Positions 6,819-14,705 of a stretch of 44,675 bases of DNA are shown here, in pieces. The stretch is from the NCBI GenBank assembly GCA_913774955.1, contig CAJYKV010000005.1:1-44675 (forward strand), given 5' to 3'. Under the pieces are notes generated by a model that had not been told where the DNA came from, made no database searches, and saw only the letters and a program-made list of their open reading frames with translations. Both the position numbers and the translations under genes were made by a program. Numbering within the stretch: position 1 is the stretch's first letter; every line of letters begins with the position of its first letter. This stretch comes from an uncultured Acidovorax sp. (GTDB lineage Bacteria > Pseudomonadota > Gammaproteobacteria > Burkholderiales > Burkholderiaceae_C).

Positions 6819-8354
6819 ATGGCTCTTTCTTCTCCCCTGGGTGCGGCCGGGCTGGCCGCGCTGGAACAACGGCTGCAGCACGATCTGCTGACCCTCAACT
6901 GGCACGCGAAGCCGTGGCTGCCGCAGCGCACGCACGGCGGGCGGCCGGTGGTGGACGTGCTCATCATCGGCGCGGGCCAGGCAGGCCTGGCCGCCAGCAT
7001 GGCGCTGGCGCAGCAGGGCATCGCGTCGGTGCTGCTGGACCGTGCGCCGCTGGACCACGAAGGCCCCTGGGCCACGACCGCGCGCATGGAGACGCTGCGC
7101 TCGCCCAAGGAACTCACGGGCCCGGCGCTGGGTGTGCCGTCGCTCACCTTCCGCGCGTGGTTCGAGGCGCAGTGGGGGGGCGATGCCTGGGCGGCGCTCG
7201 ACAAGATCCCGCGCCTGCAATGGATGGATTACCTGCGCTGGTACCGCCGCGTGACGCGGGCCGACGTGCGCAACGGCCATGCGGTGACGGCGCTGCGCCC
7301 GCGCGGTGACGGGCTGGTCGAGGTGGACGTGCGCACCGAAGGCGCCGAAACCGCCACGACCTGGTTCGCGCGCCGCGTGGTGCTGGCCACCGGCCGCGAC
7401 GGCCTCGGCGGCCCGCAGATTCCGGCCTTCATGCAGGGCGTGCCGCGCACGCGCTGGGCGCACTCGTCCGACGTGCTCGATTACCGCACGCTGCGCGATC
7501 GTCGCGTGGGCGTGATCGGCATGGGCTCCTCCGCCATGGACAGCGCCGCCACCGCGCTCGAGAACGGCGCGGCCAGCGTGGACCTGATCGCACGCCGCGC
7601 CGAAATGCCGCGCATCAACAAGTCCAAAGGCTCCGGCGTGCCCGGCCTCGTGCACGGCCATTCGCTGCTGCCCGACGCCTGGAAGTGGCGGCTGCGCCAC
7701 TACATCGGCGCCCAGCAGGTGCCGCCGCCGCACGGCAGCACGCTGCGCGTGTCGCGGCATCCGAATGCCTTCTTCCACTTCGGCTGCGCGGTGCAGCGCG
7801 TGCACGACACGCCCGAGGCGCTGCACGTGGACACCGCGCGCGGCACCTTCGCGTTCGATTTCCTCATCCTCTCCACCGGCTTCGCGATCGACTGGCGGCA
7901 GAAACCGGAATTCACGGCCATCGCGCCGCACGTGCGCGCCTGGGGCAGCCGCTACACGCCGCCGCCCGGCGAAGAAGACGCGGAACTGCGCGATTCGCCG
8001 GACCTGGGGCCGCTGTTCGAGTTCCAGGAGAAGCTGCCCGGCGACTGCCCAGGGCTGGACCGCATCCACTGCTTCTGCTATCCCGCCGCGCTCTCGCACG
8101 GCACCATCTCGGGCGACATTCCCGCCATCAGCGACGGCGCACGGCGCCTGGCCGGTGGACTGGCGGGCCTGTTCTACCGCGAGGACGTGGAGCACCATTT
8201 CGCGGCGCTGCAGGCCTATGCCGAGCCGGAGCTGCTGGGCCACGAGTGGACGCCCGCGGACACCGCCCGGCGCGTCATCGCGCAGGCCGCCCCGGCTGCG
8301 GCCACCTCTTCCGCGCCAGCGCCTTCCGGCTCCACTGCTGCCCCCTCCCGCTGA
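6819..8354 (+). CDS. FAD/NAD(P)-dependent oxidoreductase (flavin monooxygenase-like)
   Basis: This is a 511-residue cytoplasmic flavoprotein. An FAD-binding Rossmann motif lies near residues 46-60 (VLIIGAGQAGLAASMAL), and a second, NAD(P)-binding Rossmann motif lies near 229-240 (VGVIGMGSSAMDSA). The sequence ILSTGFAIDW late in the protein resembles the ATGF-type motif of flavin monooxygenases and their relatives. The last ~25 residues are a low-complexity Ala/Pro/Ser tail. The gene precedes the double CMD protein by 70 bases on the same strand, so the two probably form one transcription unit and may act on one peroxide- or carbonyl-containing substrate. The substrate is unknown. Confidence 0.87.
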   Translation: MALSSPLGAAGLAALEQRLQHDLLTLNWHAKPWLPQRTHGGRPVVDVLIIGAGQAGLAASMALAQQGIASVLLDRAPLDHEGPWATTARMETLRSPKELTGPALGVPSLTFRAWFEAQWGGDAWAALDKIPRLQWMDYLRWYRRVTRADVRNGHAVTALRPRGDGLVEVDVRTEGAETATTWFARRVVLATGRDGLGGPQIPAFMQGVPRTRWAHSSDVLDYRTLRDRRVGVIGMGSSAMDSAATALENGAASVDLIARRAEMPRINKSKGSGVPGLVHGHSLLPDAWKWRLRHYIGAQQVPPPHGSTLRVSRHPNAFFHFGCAVQRVHDTPEALHVDTARGTFAFDFLILSTGFAIDWRQKPEFTAIAPHVRAWGSRYTPPPGEEDAELRDSPDLGPLFEFQEKLPGDCPGLDRIHCFCYPAALSHGTISGDIPAISDGARRLAGGLAGLFYREDVEHHFAALQAYAEPELLGHEWTPADTARRVIAQAAPAAATSSAPAPSGSTAAPSR

Positions 8355-8424
8355 TACCCGGGCCCGACGCGGCACCGCGCGCGCGGTGCCTTCCTCAACG
8401 ACCGCATTCCCTCTCTCCCACGAC

Positions 8425-9663
8425 ATGACCACGCCGAGCACCACCGCCCCCACGCCATCCCACGACACCATCGACCAGGCCGCCGGCCTGGCACCGGGCC
8501 GCTCCGCGCACACCGTGCGCCACCAGCGCGACAAGGTCGCCATGGCCACGCAAGCCTGCGAGGAGGCGCTCTTTGCCGGCACCCTGCCCGGCGCCTTCAC
8601 CCCGGCCGAGCGGCTGGCGATCGCGCACGACGTGGCGCGCGTGAGCGGCGTGCCGGCGCTGGCCGCGCACTACCGCGCCCGCCTGGAGGCGGCCGGCGCC
8701 CCCGTGCCGCCCGCGCTGCAGGCCCTGCTGGACGATACCGGCGAAACCAGCGACGTGGCCGGCATCCCGGGCTTCGGCGATGCAGAGCCGCGCCTGCAGG
8801 CCGCCGTGCGCTTCGCGCGCACGCTGGCGCTCGAGCCCGCGCGCAGCGACCGCGATGCCCTGCTCGCGCTGCCGGCCGCGGGCCTCTCCACGCCGGACGC
8901 CGTGCTCATCGCGCAGCTCGTGGGCTTCGTGACCTACCAGCTGCGCGTGGTGGCGGGCGTGGCCGCCCTCGATGCCCTGCACGCCCCCGAAGCGAGCGGC
9001 GATCCGGGCACGTCGACGTCCGCGCCGTTCGCCAGCGACGGGCCCTTCGTCCATCCCGCCAACCTGCCCCCGCCCGGCCAGCCCCTGCGCGTGGCGGGCT
9101 ACACGAGCGAGACGCTGGACTGGAAGTCCTGGCTGCCCGTGGTCGATCCGCAGCAGGCCAGCGCGGAGCAGCAGGCGGTGCTCGACCTCAGCCACCCCAA
9201 GGCCCGCACGTCCGACTTCTACCTGCTGCTGGTGCACCAGCCCCAGGTGCTCTCCGAACGCTCGCAGGCCTTCAACGCGATCATGTACGCGCCCGGCGGC
9301 CTGAACCGCGCGGAGCGCGAAGTGGCCAGCACGGTGGTGTCGCGCGTGAACGGCTGCGTGTACTGCGCCTCGGTGCATGCGCAGCGTTTCGAGCAACTGG
9401 CCAAGCGCAACGACGTGATGGCGCAGATCTTCGAAGACCCCGACACCGCCGGCACGAACGTGCGCGAGCGCGCCATCGTGCAGGCCAGCGCCGCGCTCAC
9501 GCGCGCGCCCGGCGGCTTCGGTCCGCAGCACCTGGCACCGCTGCGCACCGCGGGCCTGTCGGACCTGGAAATCCTCGACGCACTGCACGCCGCCGCGCTG
9601 TTCGCCTGGGCCAACCGGCTGATGCTGAACCTGGGCGAGGCCGTCTTCCCCGAGGCCGGCTGA
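8425..9663 (+). CDS. Two-domain carboxymuconolactone-decarboxylase/AhpD-like peroxidase-related protein
   Basis: This 412-residue protein is built from two AhpD-like helical units. Residues ~15-190 form a CMD-like domain without the catalytic Cys pair. Residues ~225-410 form a peroxidase-related domain with the active-site pattern E...C-V-Y-C-A-S-V-H (C311, C314, H318), matching the ExxxxxxCxxCxxxH arrangement of AhpD. In AhpD the two cysteines reduce peroxide or recycle a partner. The architecture matches proteins annotated as CMD domain plus uncharacterised peroxidase-related enzyme. It lies directly after the flavin oxidoreductase, so transfer of electrons between the two products is possible, though only inferred from context. 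Confidence 0.88.
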   Translation: MTTPSTTAPTPSHDTIDQAAGLAPGRSAHTVRHQRDKVAMATQACEEALFAGTLPGAFTPAERLAIAHDVARVSGVPALAAHYRARLEAAGAPVPPALQALLDDTGETSDVAGIPGFGDAEPRLQAAVRFARTLALEPARSDRDALLALPAAGLSTPDAVLIAQLVGFVTYQLRVVAGVAALDALHAPEASGDPGTSTSAPFASDGPFVHPANLPPPGQPLRVAGYTSETLDWKSWLPVVDPQQASAEQQAVLDLSHPKARTSDFYLLLVHQPQVLSERSQAFNAIMYAPGGLNRAEREVASTVVSRVNGCVYCASVHAQRFEQLAKRNDVMAQIFEDPDTAGTNVRERAIVQASAALTRAPGGFGPQHLAPLRTAGLSDLEILDALHAAALFAWANRLMLNLGEAVFPEAG

Positions 9664-9697
9664 CGGCCCGCCGCCGCGGCGCCCGGGCTCTTTTGCT

Positions 9698-9725
9698 TTG
9701 CGCCGCGCGGCTTCGCTGTTACGAT
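9698..9725 (+). promoter_or_regulatory. Candidate sigma-70 promoter of the glycine-riboswitch/dadA transcript
   Basis: TTGCGC (9698-9703) and TACGAT (9720-9725) are 16 bases apart and would start transcription a few bases before the first aptamer. The match is moderate. Its position just ahead of the riboswitch is the main support. Confidence 0.4.
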
Positions 9726-9729
9726 CCGC

Positions 9730-9925
9730 CACGCAGGAGAGCGAACGGACGGCACCGCCGGCGTTCCACCGAAGGCGCAAACTCCCATACACGCTCAGGT
9801 CCCGTACTGCACCACCACACAGCCGTCTGGAGAGCCGCCACGCCACGTGGCGCACCGAAGGAGCAAACCCCGCGCGGCGGTCGCGCAGGGTGAATCTCTC
9901 AGGTACCGAGGACAGGGGGAGCGGC
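9730..9925 (+). ncRNA. Tandem glycine riboswitch (gcvT-type, two aptamers)
   Basis: Two consecutive copies of the glycine-aptamer consensus are visible. Aptamer 1 (about 9736-9826) has GGAGAG, then CACCGAAGGCGCAAAC at 9767-9782, then CTCAGGT. Aptamer 2 (about 9827-9925) has CTGGAGAG, CACCGAAGGAGCAAAC at 9853-9868, and GAATCTCTCAGGTACCGAGG running into ACAGGGGGAG. The second copy is an excellent match and the first is somewhat degenerate after CTCAGGT. In known cases binding of glycine to both aptamers switches on glycine catabolism or export. Here the RNA precedes a dadA-like gene by about 180 bases, so glycine probably controls that enzyme. Confidence 0.93.
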
Positions 9926-10040
9926 AGCCAGGCCTTGCGGCCCCGGGTTGCTGTCCGCCATTCCGGTGGCACGCACCCCGGCACCCGCCACCGCACGTCC
10001 TGGCCCCCCCGATGCGGGTCTGCCCGCGGCATGGGAGCCT

Positions 10041-10059
10041 CGCGCGGCATCGCCGCGCG
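10041..10059 (+). promoter_or_regulatory. Strong hairpin between the glycine riboswitch and dadA (possible expression platform)
   Basis: CGCGCGGC (10041-10048) and GCCGCGCG (10052-10059) form a perfect 8-base-pair stem with a 3-base loop, about 50 bases before the dadA start. No U-tract follows, so it is not an obvious intrinsic terminator. It may be part of a translation-level switch or simply leader structure. The Shine-Dalgarno-like GGAAAGG follows at about 10092-10098. Confidence 0.35.
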
Positions 10060-10108
10060 GCGTGTTCCCGCCGCCGCGACAAGGCCCGCATGGAAAGGCA
10101 TCTGAACC

Positions 10109-11428
10109 ATGCGCGTTACCGTCCTCGGCGCCGGCCTGCTCGGCACCACCTCCGCCCACTTCCTGCGCCAGCTCGGCCATGAAGTGACCGTCATCGACCG
10201 CCAGGCCACGCCCGGCGCGGAAACCAGCTTCGCCAACGGCGGGCAGATCTCGGTGAGCCACGCCGAACCCTGGGCCAACCCCGGCGCTCCGCTCAAGCTG
10301 CTGCAATGGCTGGGCAGGGAAGATGCCCCGCTGCTGTTCCGCCTGCGCGCGGATGCGCGCCAGTGGCTCTGGGGCCTGCAGTTCCTGCGCGAATGCACGC
10401 CCGCGCGCACCCGCCACAACATCGAGCAGATCGTGCGCCTGGGCACGTACAGCCGCGCCACGCTGCAGCAGCTGCGCCGCGACACGGGCCTGCAGTACGA
10501 CCAGCGCACGCAGGGCATCCTGCACTTCTACACCAGCCAGAAGGAGTTCGATGCCGCCCTCGCGCCGGCCGAGCAGATGCGCGCGCTCGGCTGCGAGCGC
10601 CGCGTGGTCGGTGCCGACGAAGCCGTGCGGCTGGAACCGGCCCTGGCCCCCATCCGCCACCGGCTGGCCGGTGCCACCTATACGGCCGAGGACGAATCAG
10701 GTGACGCCAACGCCTTCACGCGTGCGCTGGCGCAGGTGGCAGAGGCCCAGGGCGTGCGCTTCCGCATGGGCTGCCACGTCACCGCGCTGCGCACTGCGGG
10801 CGGCTCCATCGACCATGTCGAGATCACCGACGAAGAGGGCCGCTACGAGCGCGTGCGCAGCGATGCCTACGTGCTCGCCATGGGCTCGTTCAGCCCGCTG
10901 CTGGCGCAGCCGCTCGGCCTGCGCCTGCCCATCTATCCGGCCAAGGGCTATTCGGCCACGATCCCGGTGCGCGCCCCCGCCGCGGCCTACGAAGTGAGCC
11001 TGACGGACGACGAGTACAAGCTGGTGTTCTCGCGCTACACGCGCCCGGCGCAAGGGGGCCAGCCGGCGCGCGACGTGATGCGCGTCGCCGGCACGGCCGA
11101 ACTGAACGGCTACGGCCGCGACCTGAACCCGGTGCGCTGCGAAGCCATCGTGCGGCGCGTGGAGCAGCTCTTTCCCGGCGCGGGCGACACCGCACAGGCG
11201 CAGTTCTGGTCCGGCCTGCGCCCCGCGACGCCGAGCAACGTGCCGCTGATCGGCCGCACGAAGCTGCCCAACCTGTTCCTCAACACCGGCCACGGCACGC
11301 TCGGCTGGACGCATGCCTGCGGCTCCGGCCGGGCGATCGCCGACATCGTGAGCGGCCTCGTGCCCGAGGTCGATTTCGCGTTCACCGGCATGCCGCGCGG
11401 CGCCGCCGCCGTGCCGGCGCTGGCCTGA
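10109..11428 (+). CDS. dadA: D-amino acid dehydrogenase (small-subunit type), glycine-riboswitch controlled
   Basis: This 439-residue FAD enzyme of the DAO family deaminates D-amino acids to 2-oxo acids and passes electrons to the respiratory chain at the inner membrane. The N-terminal dinucleotide fold VTVLGAGLLGTTSA is followed by the DadA hallmark SFANGGQISVSHAEPWANP. Further DadA-like segments are YPAKGYSAT, SGLRPATPSNVPLIG and LNTGHGTLGWTHACGSG near the end. The length is normal for DadA. Neither a dadX racemase nor an Lrp regulator is adjacent, unlike the classical alanine catabolic operon. The upstream tandem glycine riboswitch suggests that glycine, or a compound metabolised with it, is the physiological signal and perhaps the substrate. 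The C-terminus is convergent with the FIST gene, 16 bases apart. Confidence 0.9.
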   Translation: MRVTVLGAGLLGTTSAHFLRQLGHEVTVIDRQATPGAETSFANGGQISVSHAEPWANPGAPLKLLQWLGREDAPLLFRLRADARQWLWGLQFLRECTPARTRHNIEQIVRLGTYSRATLQQLRRDTGLQYDQRTQGILHFYTSQKEFDAALAPAEQMRALGCERRVVGADEAVRLEPALAPIRHRLAGATYTAEDESGDANAFTRALAQVAEAQGVRFRMGCHVTALRTAGGSIDHVEITDEEGRYERVRSDAYVLAMGSFSPLLAQPLGLRLPIYPAKGYSATIPVRAPAAAYEVSLTDDEYKLVFSRYTRPAQGGQPARDVMRVAGTAELNGYGRDLNPVRCEAIVRRVEQLFPGAGDTAQAQFWSGLRPATPSNVPLIGRTKLPNLFLNTGHGTLGWTHACGSGRAIADIVSGLVPEVDFAFTGMPRGAAAVPALA

Positions 11429-11444
11429 CGGTCCAGCCGGCGGG

Positions 11445-12761
11445 TCAGAGGCTGGCGGGCAGGCCGTCGCAGGTGAACACGGTGAGCACGCCCGTGTAGC
11501 CGTAGAGCCGGTGGTGGGCGATCTCGCCGCCCGCGAAGAACCCCACCAGCGGCACGTCGCCCAGGGCGTGCCGCACGATCTGCAGCTCGGCCCCGGGCCC
11601 GCCGAAATGCGGGCCGCCACGGCCCGAGCAGCTCACGTAGATCGCGCCCGCGATCGTGCGCTCGGGCATGCCGTCGGTCGCATGCGCCAGCGCCTGCATG
11701 AGCGCCGCGCGCTCGTTGCCGGCCAGTGGCGGCGGTGCGGCCGGCTCGGCCTCGGGGGCCAGCTCTTCGCGGATCTCCGCGCAGATGCGCATCAGGTCGG
11801 CACGGGCGGCCGCCACGTTGCGCTGGCAGAACGCGAGCTGCATGCCCTCTTCCACCTTGTCGGCGAGCGCCACGCCCTGGCGCATCGGATCGAGCCCCAC
11901 CAGGTGCCGAACGCGCACGTCCGTCCCGAAATGGCCCGTGCGCCCCGTGGGCCGCGCGCCCTCGTCCACCAGGCCCGCCAGCGTCGCGCGCAGCGCCCGC
12001 AGCGCGGGCTGCGGATCACCCTCCAGCGTGATGCCGAGCGTGCGCAGCAGCACATCGAGCGCGGGCTCGCCGTCCAGTTCGAGCACCACGTTGTCCTGCG
12101 CGCGCGTGATGCGCGCGAACGGCGCCACCGGCTGGCAGCCCTGCGTCACGCGCGACAGCATGCCCACGTCGCGGCTGAACGCCACCCCCGAAAGACCGCC
12201 GCCGAACACGCCCCGCGCGGCGCCCTGCCCCGCGATATTGCCGTCGCCACCCACCGCGAACTGCACGCTGCGCCCGCGGCTCGCCGCGATGCCGCCGAAC
12301 AGGTAGCCCGACTCCGTGCGGTCCGACATCTCGGCGATCAGCTCCGCAAGGTCCGGTGTGTCGCCGTCGGCATGCACCAGCGCGGTATGCGGCACGAAAC
12401 CGCCGCCCGCCGCACCGCCGCGCGACAGCGGCGCCACGCCGGAGAACACGCGGAACCGGTCCGCCGGCAGGTCCAGCAGCATCACGGACAGCGCGGGCTC
12501 GTCGAAATACTCCGCGTTGTTCGCGGCCACGCCCACGCCCACCGTGCCGCTCCAGTCGGTCACCTCGGGCAGTTCGGCGGAGAGGAAATCGAGCAGCAGC
12601 TCGGCCTCGTCCGCGTAATGATCGGTGATGTAGACCAGCCCCAGCGCGGGAGCCGCCGCATAGTGCGGCAAGGCCATTTGCGCGCGCAGCTGCGCCAGCA
12701 CCAGCGCGGCGGCCATGCGCCACTGCGGATGGGTGGCGTGGCCGTTCGGGAAGAGCTTCAT
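11445..12761 (-). CDS. FIST N- and C-domain sensory protein
   Basis: This 438-residue protein has no transmembrane segment. The N-terminal ~220 residues match the FIST N domain (LGLVYITDHYADEAELLLDF, then GTVGVGVAANNAEYFDEPAL), and the C-terminal ~170 residues match FIST C (AGAIYVSCSGRGGPHFGGPG, then VPLVGFFAGGEIAHHRLYGY). FIST domains are thought to bind small ligands, possibly amino acids, and usually occur in signal-transduction proteins. Here the protein is stand-alone with no kinase, cyclase or chemotaxis output. It follows the PhaM-like gene on the same strand by 55 bases and probably shares its transcript. A link to carbon-storage control is only a guess from context. Confidence 0.87.
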   Translation of the reverse strand: MKLFPNGHATHPQWRMAAALVLAQLRAQMALPHYAAAPALGLVYITDHYADEAELLLDFLSAELPEVTDWSGTVGVGVAANNAEYFDEPALSVMLLDLPADRFRVFSGVAPLSRGGAAGGGFVPHTALVHADGDTPDLAELIAEMSDRTESGYLFGGIAASRGRSVQFAVGGDGNIAGQGAARGVFGGGLSGVAFSRDVGMLSRVTQGCQPVAPFARITRAQDNVVLELDGEPALDVLLRTLGITLEGDPQPALRALRATLAGLVDEGARPTGRTGHFGTDVRVRHLVGLDPMRQGVALADKVEEGMQLAFCQRNVAAARADLMRICAEIREELAPEAEPAAPPPLAGNERAALMQALAHATDGMPERTIAGAIYVSCSGRGGPHFGGPGAELQIVRHALGDVPLVGFFAGGEIAHHRLYGYTGVLTVFTCDGLPASL

Positions 12762-12816
12762 GGTGGGACGAAAAAGAGTGGGCCGTGGACGGAAGATGGG
12801 CGGATGCGCCGCGCCT

Positions 12817-13782
12817 TCAGGAACGGTTCCTGGGATCGGCGGAGCGGCGCGCAGCGGCCGCAGGCGGCGCACCCGCGGCCGGCGTTTTCTTCGCACGCGG
12901 CCTGGCGGCCGGCGGCGCGTCCGGCTCGGCCTGCGCGCCCCCCGGGGCCGCACGCTTCGCGCCGCGCGCCGCTGGTGCGCGGTTACCCTGCACAGATTCA
13001 GCCGGCACGCCGGAGGCCTTGCGCGCGGCCTCCTGCACGTCCTGCATTCCCTGCATGCCCTGCGCCGCGAACTGCGTGGCCATGTCGGTGGCCGTCTTCA
13101 GCGCTTCGGCCGCCATGCCGCGCGTCGCGTCCATCGCAGGCAGCTTCGACACGTCGCCCATCGCGTTGGCCGCGATCTGCTGGAACTGGCCCGTGAGCGC
13201 GGTCCACCACTGCATCGGGTCCACCACACCGGGCGCGGAGGCCGCGCCCGCACCCGCACCCGCAGCGCCCTGCGCCGGCGCGCCTGCGGGTTCGCTGCCC
13301 GATGCGGACGGCGCAGCGGAAGGTGCCTGCGCCGCCTGCGGGCGCGCGAACGGATCGGGCCGGGGCGCCTGCGCCGCAGGAGCCGGAGCGGGCGCGGGCG
13401 CGGCCTGCGCGCGATGGTCCTGCGATGGCGCCGGCGACGGCGGCTGCGGCGTGAACGCCTTGGCGATATCGCCCATCGCCACGTTCATGCCCTGCAGCGT
13501 GGCCAGCGTCATCTTCTGTACTTCCAGCGCCTGCACGGTGGCGCTCAGGGCGCGTGAATTCTGGTCCAGCCAGAACTGCACAGCCTTCAATTCCTCGATG
13601 CGCTTTTCCAGCTCTTGCACGCTGATCGTGGGCGCCACCCAGCCCGAGAGCGAGGGCATCTGCGGCATGCCGGCGCTGGCGCCCTTGGCCAGGTTCTGGA
13701 GGAAATCGAAGCCTGGCACGAAGCGGCCGAAGCCGAAGGGGGACGTGTCGCCGGCGGGCGGGCTGGTGTGGCTGGTGCTCAT
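12817..13782 (-). CDS. phaM: PhaM-type polyhydroxyalkanoate granule/nucleoid-associated regulatory protein
   Basis: This is a 321-residue protein. The N-terminus FGFGRFVPGFDFLQNLAKGA, followed by WVAPTISVQELEKRIEELKA and a helical stretch up to ~110, is the conserved PhaM core. In Ralstonia PhaM activates the PHB synthase PhaC and tethers granules to the nucleoid. A long Ala/Pro linker follows, then a second helical segment around residues 185-260 (WWTALTGQFQQIAANAMGDV). The C-terminus is basic and Ala/Pro-rich (RPRAKKTPAAG), resembling the DNA-binding tail of PhaM. It is divergent from an HU-like gene with a related Ala/Lys composition. The start ATG at 13782 is chosen because the conserved core begins soon after it. 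The protein is longer than Ralstonia PhaM because of the linker. Confidence 0.83.
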   Translation of the reverse strand: MSTSHTSPPAGDTSPFGFGRFVPGFDFLQNLAKGASAGMPQMPSLSGWVAPTISVQELEKRIEELKAVQFWLDQNSRALSATVQALEVQKMTLATLQGMNVAMGDIAKAFTPQPPSPAPSQDHRAQAAPAPAPAPAAQAPRPDPFARPQAAQAPSAAPSASGSEPAGAPAQGAAGAGAGAASAPGVVDPMQWWTALTGQFQQIAANAMGDVSKLPAMDATRGMAAEALKTATDMATQFAAQGMQGMQDVQEAARKASGVPAESVQGNRAPAARGAKRAAPGGAQAEPDAPPAARPRAKKTPAAGAPPAAAARRSADPRNRS

Positions 13783-14083
13783 GGCATGGCTCCTCGTTCG
13801 GTGCGGATGCGAAAGAAGGGTTGGGCACGTGGGGCGTGTGCGTAGCGCCAGCTTAACGCGATTGCGCGGCCCTTCCAACGCGGCCATCCCCGCCGTCCAC
13901 GCGGGTTTCCTAGGCATTGCTCGCGGGCACGTCACAGCGGCGCGATCGGCCGCGAAAACGAGGCTGCAGGCCCTCTGCAGCGGCAAAAGCGCGCGCAACC
14001 CGCGCCACGGGCCGGCAAACGCCCTAGAATCCGCCGACCAGCCCGTCTGGAACTTCAATACTCAACACGAGAAAACCGACATC
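13783..14083. other. Divergent promoter region between phaM and the HU gene
   Basis: These 301 bases hold no credible gene. They must contain promoters in both directions. On the plus strand TAGAAT (14025-14030) is a reasonable -10 for the HU gene, about 54 bases before its ATG, with no strong -35. I see no convincing operator. Confidence 0.4.
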
Positions 14084-14581
14084 ATGGCAACTGCAAAGAA
14101 AACTGCTTCCGCCCCGGCCAAGAAGGCGGCCACTCCCGCGGTGAAGAAGGCCGCGGCTCCGGCACCGGCCAAGAAGGCCGCTCCCGCCAAGAAGGCTGCA
14201 GCAGCCCCCAAGGCCGCTGCTCCCAAGACCGCTGCCGCCAAGACCGCCGCCGCGCCCGCCGCGCTCAAGCCCCTGAAGGGCACGTTCACCAAGACCTCGC
14301 TGATCGCCCACCTGGCGGAGCAGGCCGGTGTCGAGCCCAAGGCCGCCAAGGCCGTGATGGCCGCGCTGGAATCCGCGATCCTCGGCTCCGTGCACAAGAA
14401 GGGCTCCGGCGAATTCACGCTGCCCGGCCTGATGAAGATCGGCCTGCAGCAAGTGCCCGCCAAGAAGAAGCGCTTCGGCAAGGACCCGTTCACGGGCGAA
14501 GAGCGCTGGTTCCCCGCCAAGCCCGCTTCGGTCAAGATCAAGACCCGCGCGCTGAAGAAGCTCAAGGACGCGACGCTCTGA
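14084..14581 (+). CDS. HU-family nucleoid protein with a histone-H1-like Ala/Lys N-terminal tail
   Basis: This 165-residue nucleoid protein has two parts. Residues 1-~62 are an almost pure Ala/Lys/Pro tail with repeated PAKKA motifs, like eukaryotic H1 and bacterial HU-tail proteins. Residues ~63-165 form an HU/IHF fold, starting GTFTKTSLIAHLAEQAGVEP, with the DNA-arm region KKRFGKDPFTGEERWFPAKP replacing the usual RNPxTG loop. Such tailed HU proteins are typical of Burkholderiales. It likely compacts or bends DNA, and the tail may add electrostatic binding. The gene is followed by a strong terminator and has its own promoter region shared with phaM. Confidence 0.92.
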   Translation: MATAKKTASAPAKKAATPAVKKAAAPAPAKKAAPAKKAAAAPKAAAPKTAAAKTAAAPAALKPLKGTFTKTSLIAHLAEQAGVEPKAAKAVMAALESAILGSVHKKGSGEFTLPGLMKIGLQQVPAKKKRFGKDPFTGEERWFPAKPASVKIKTRALKKLKDATL

Positions 14582-14635
14582 TCGCTGCTTGAGGAAAGAA
14601 GGCCCTGCAGCCGCGGCTGCACGGTACTCCGAACG

Positions 14636-14667
14636 AAAAAGCCGGTGCACCGCACCGGCTTTTTTTT
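14636..14667 (+). terminator. Intrinsic terminator after the HU gene, probably bidirectional
   Basis: GCCGGTGC (14641-14648) and GCACCGGC (14652-14659) form a perfect 8-base-pair stem with loop ACC, followed by eight T on the plus strand. Five A precede the stem, so the same hairpin ends with five T on the minus strand and may also stop the convergent phosphatase transcript. Confidence 0.93.
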
Positions 14668-14705
14668 GCCCGCGCGCGCCAGGATGGCGCGCACCAGCGC
14701 CGTCG

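Noticed and set aside
14084-14270. PAKKA coding repeats as a CRISPR-like or minisatellite array
   Set aside because: The repeats are irregular at DNA level and are explained by the Ala/Lys tail of the HU protein.
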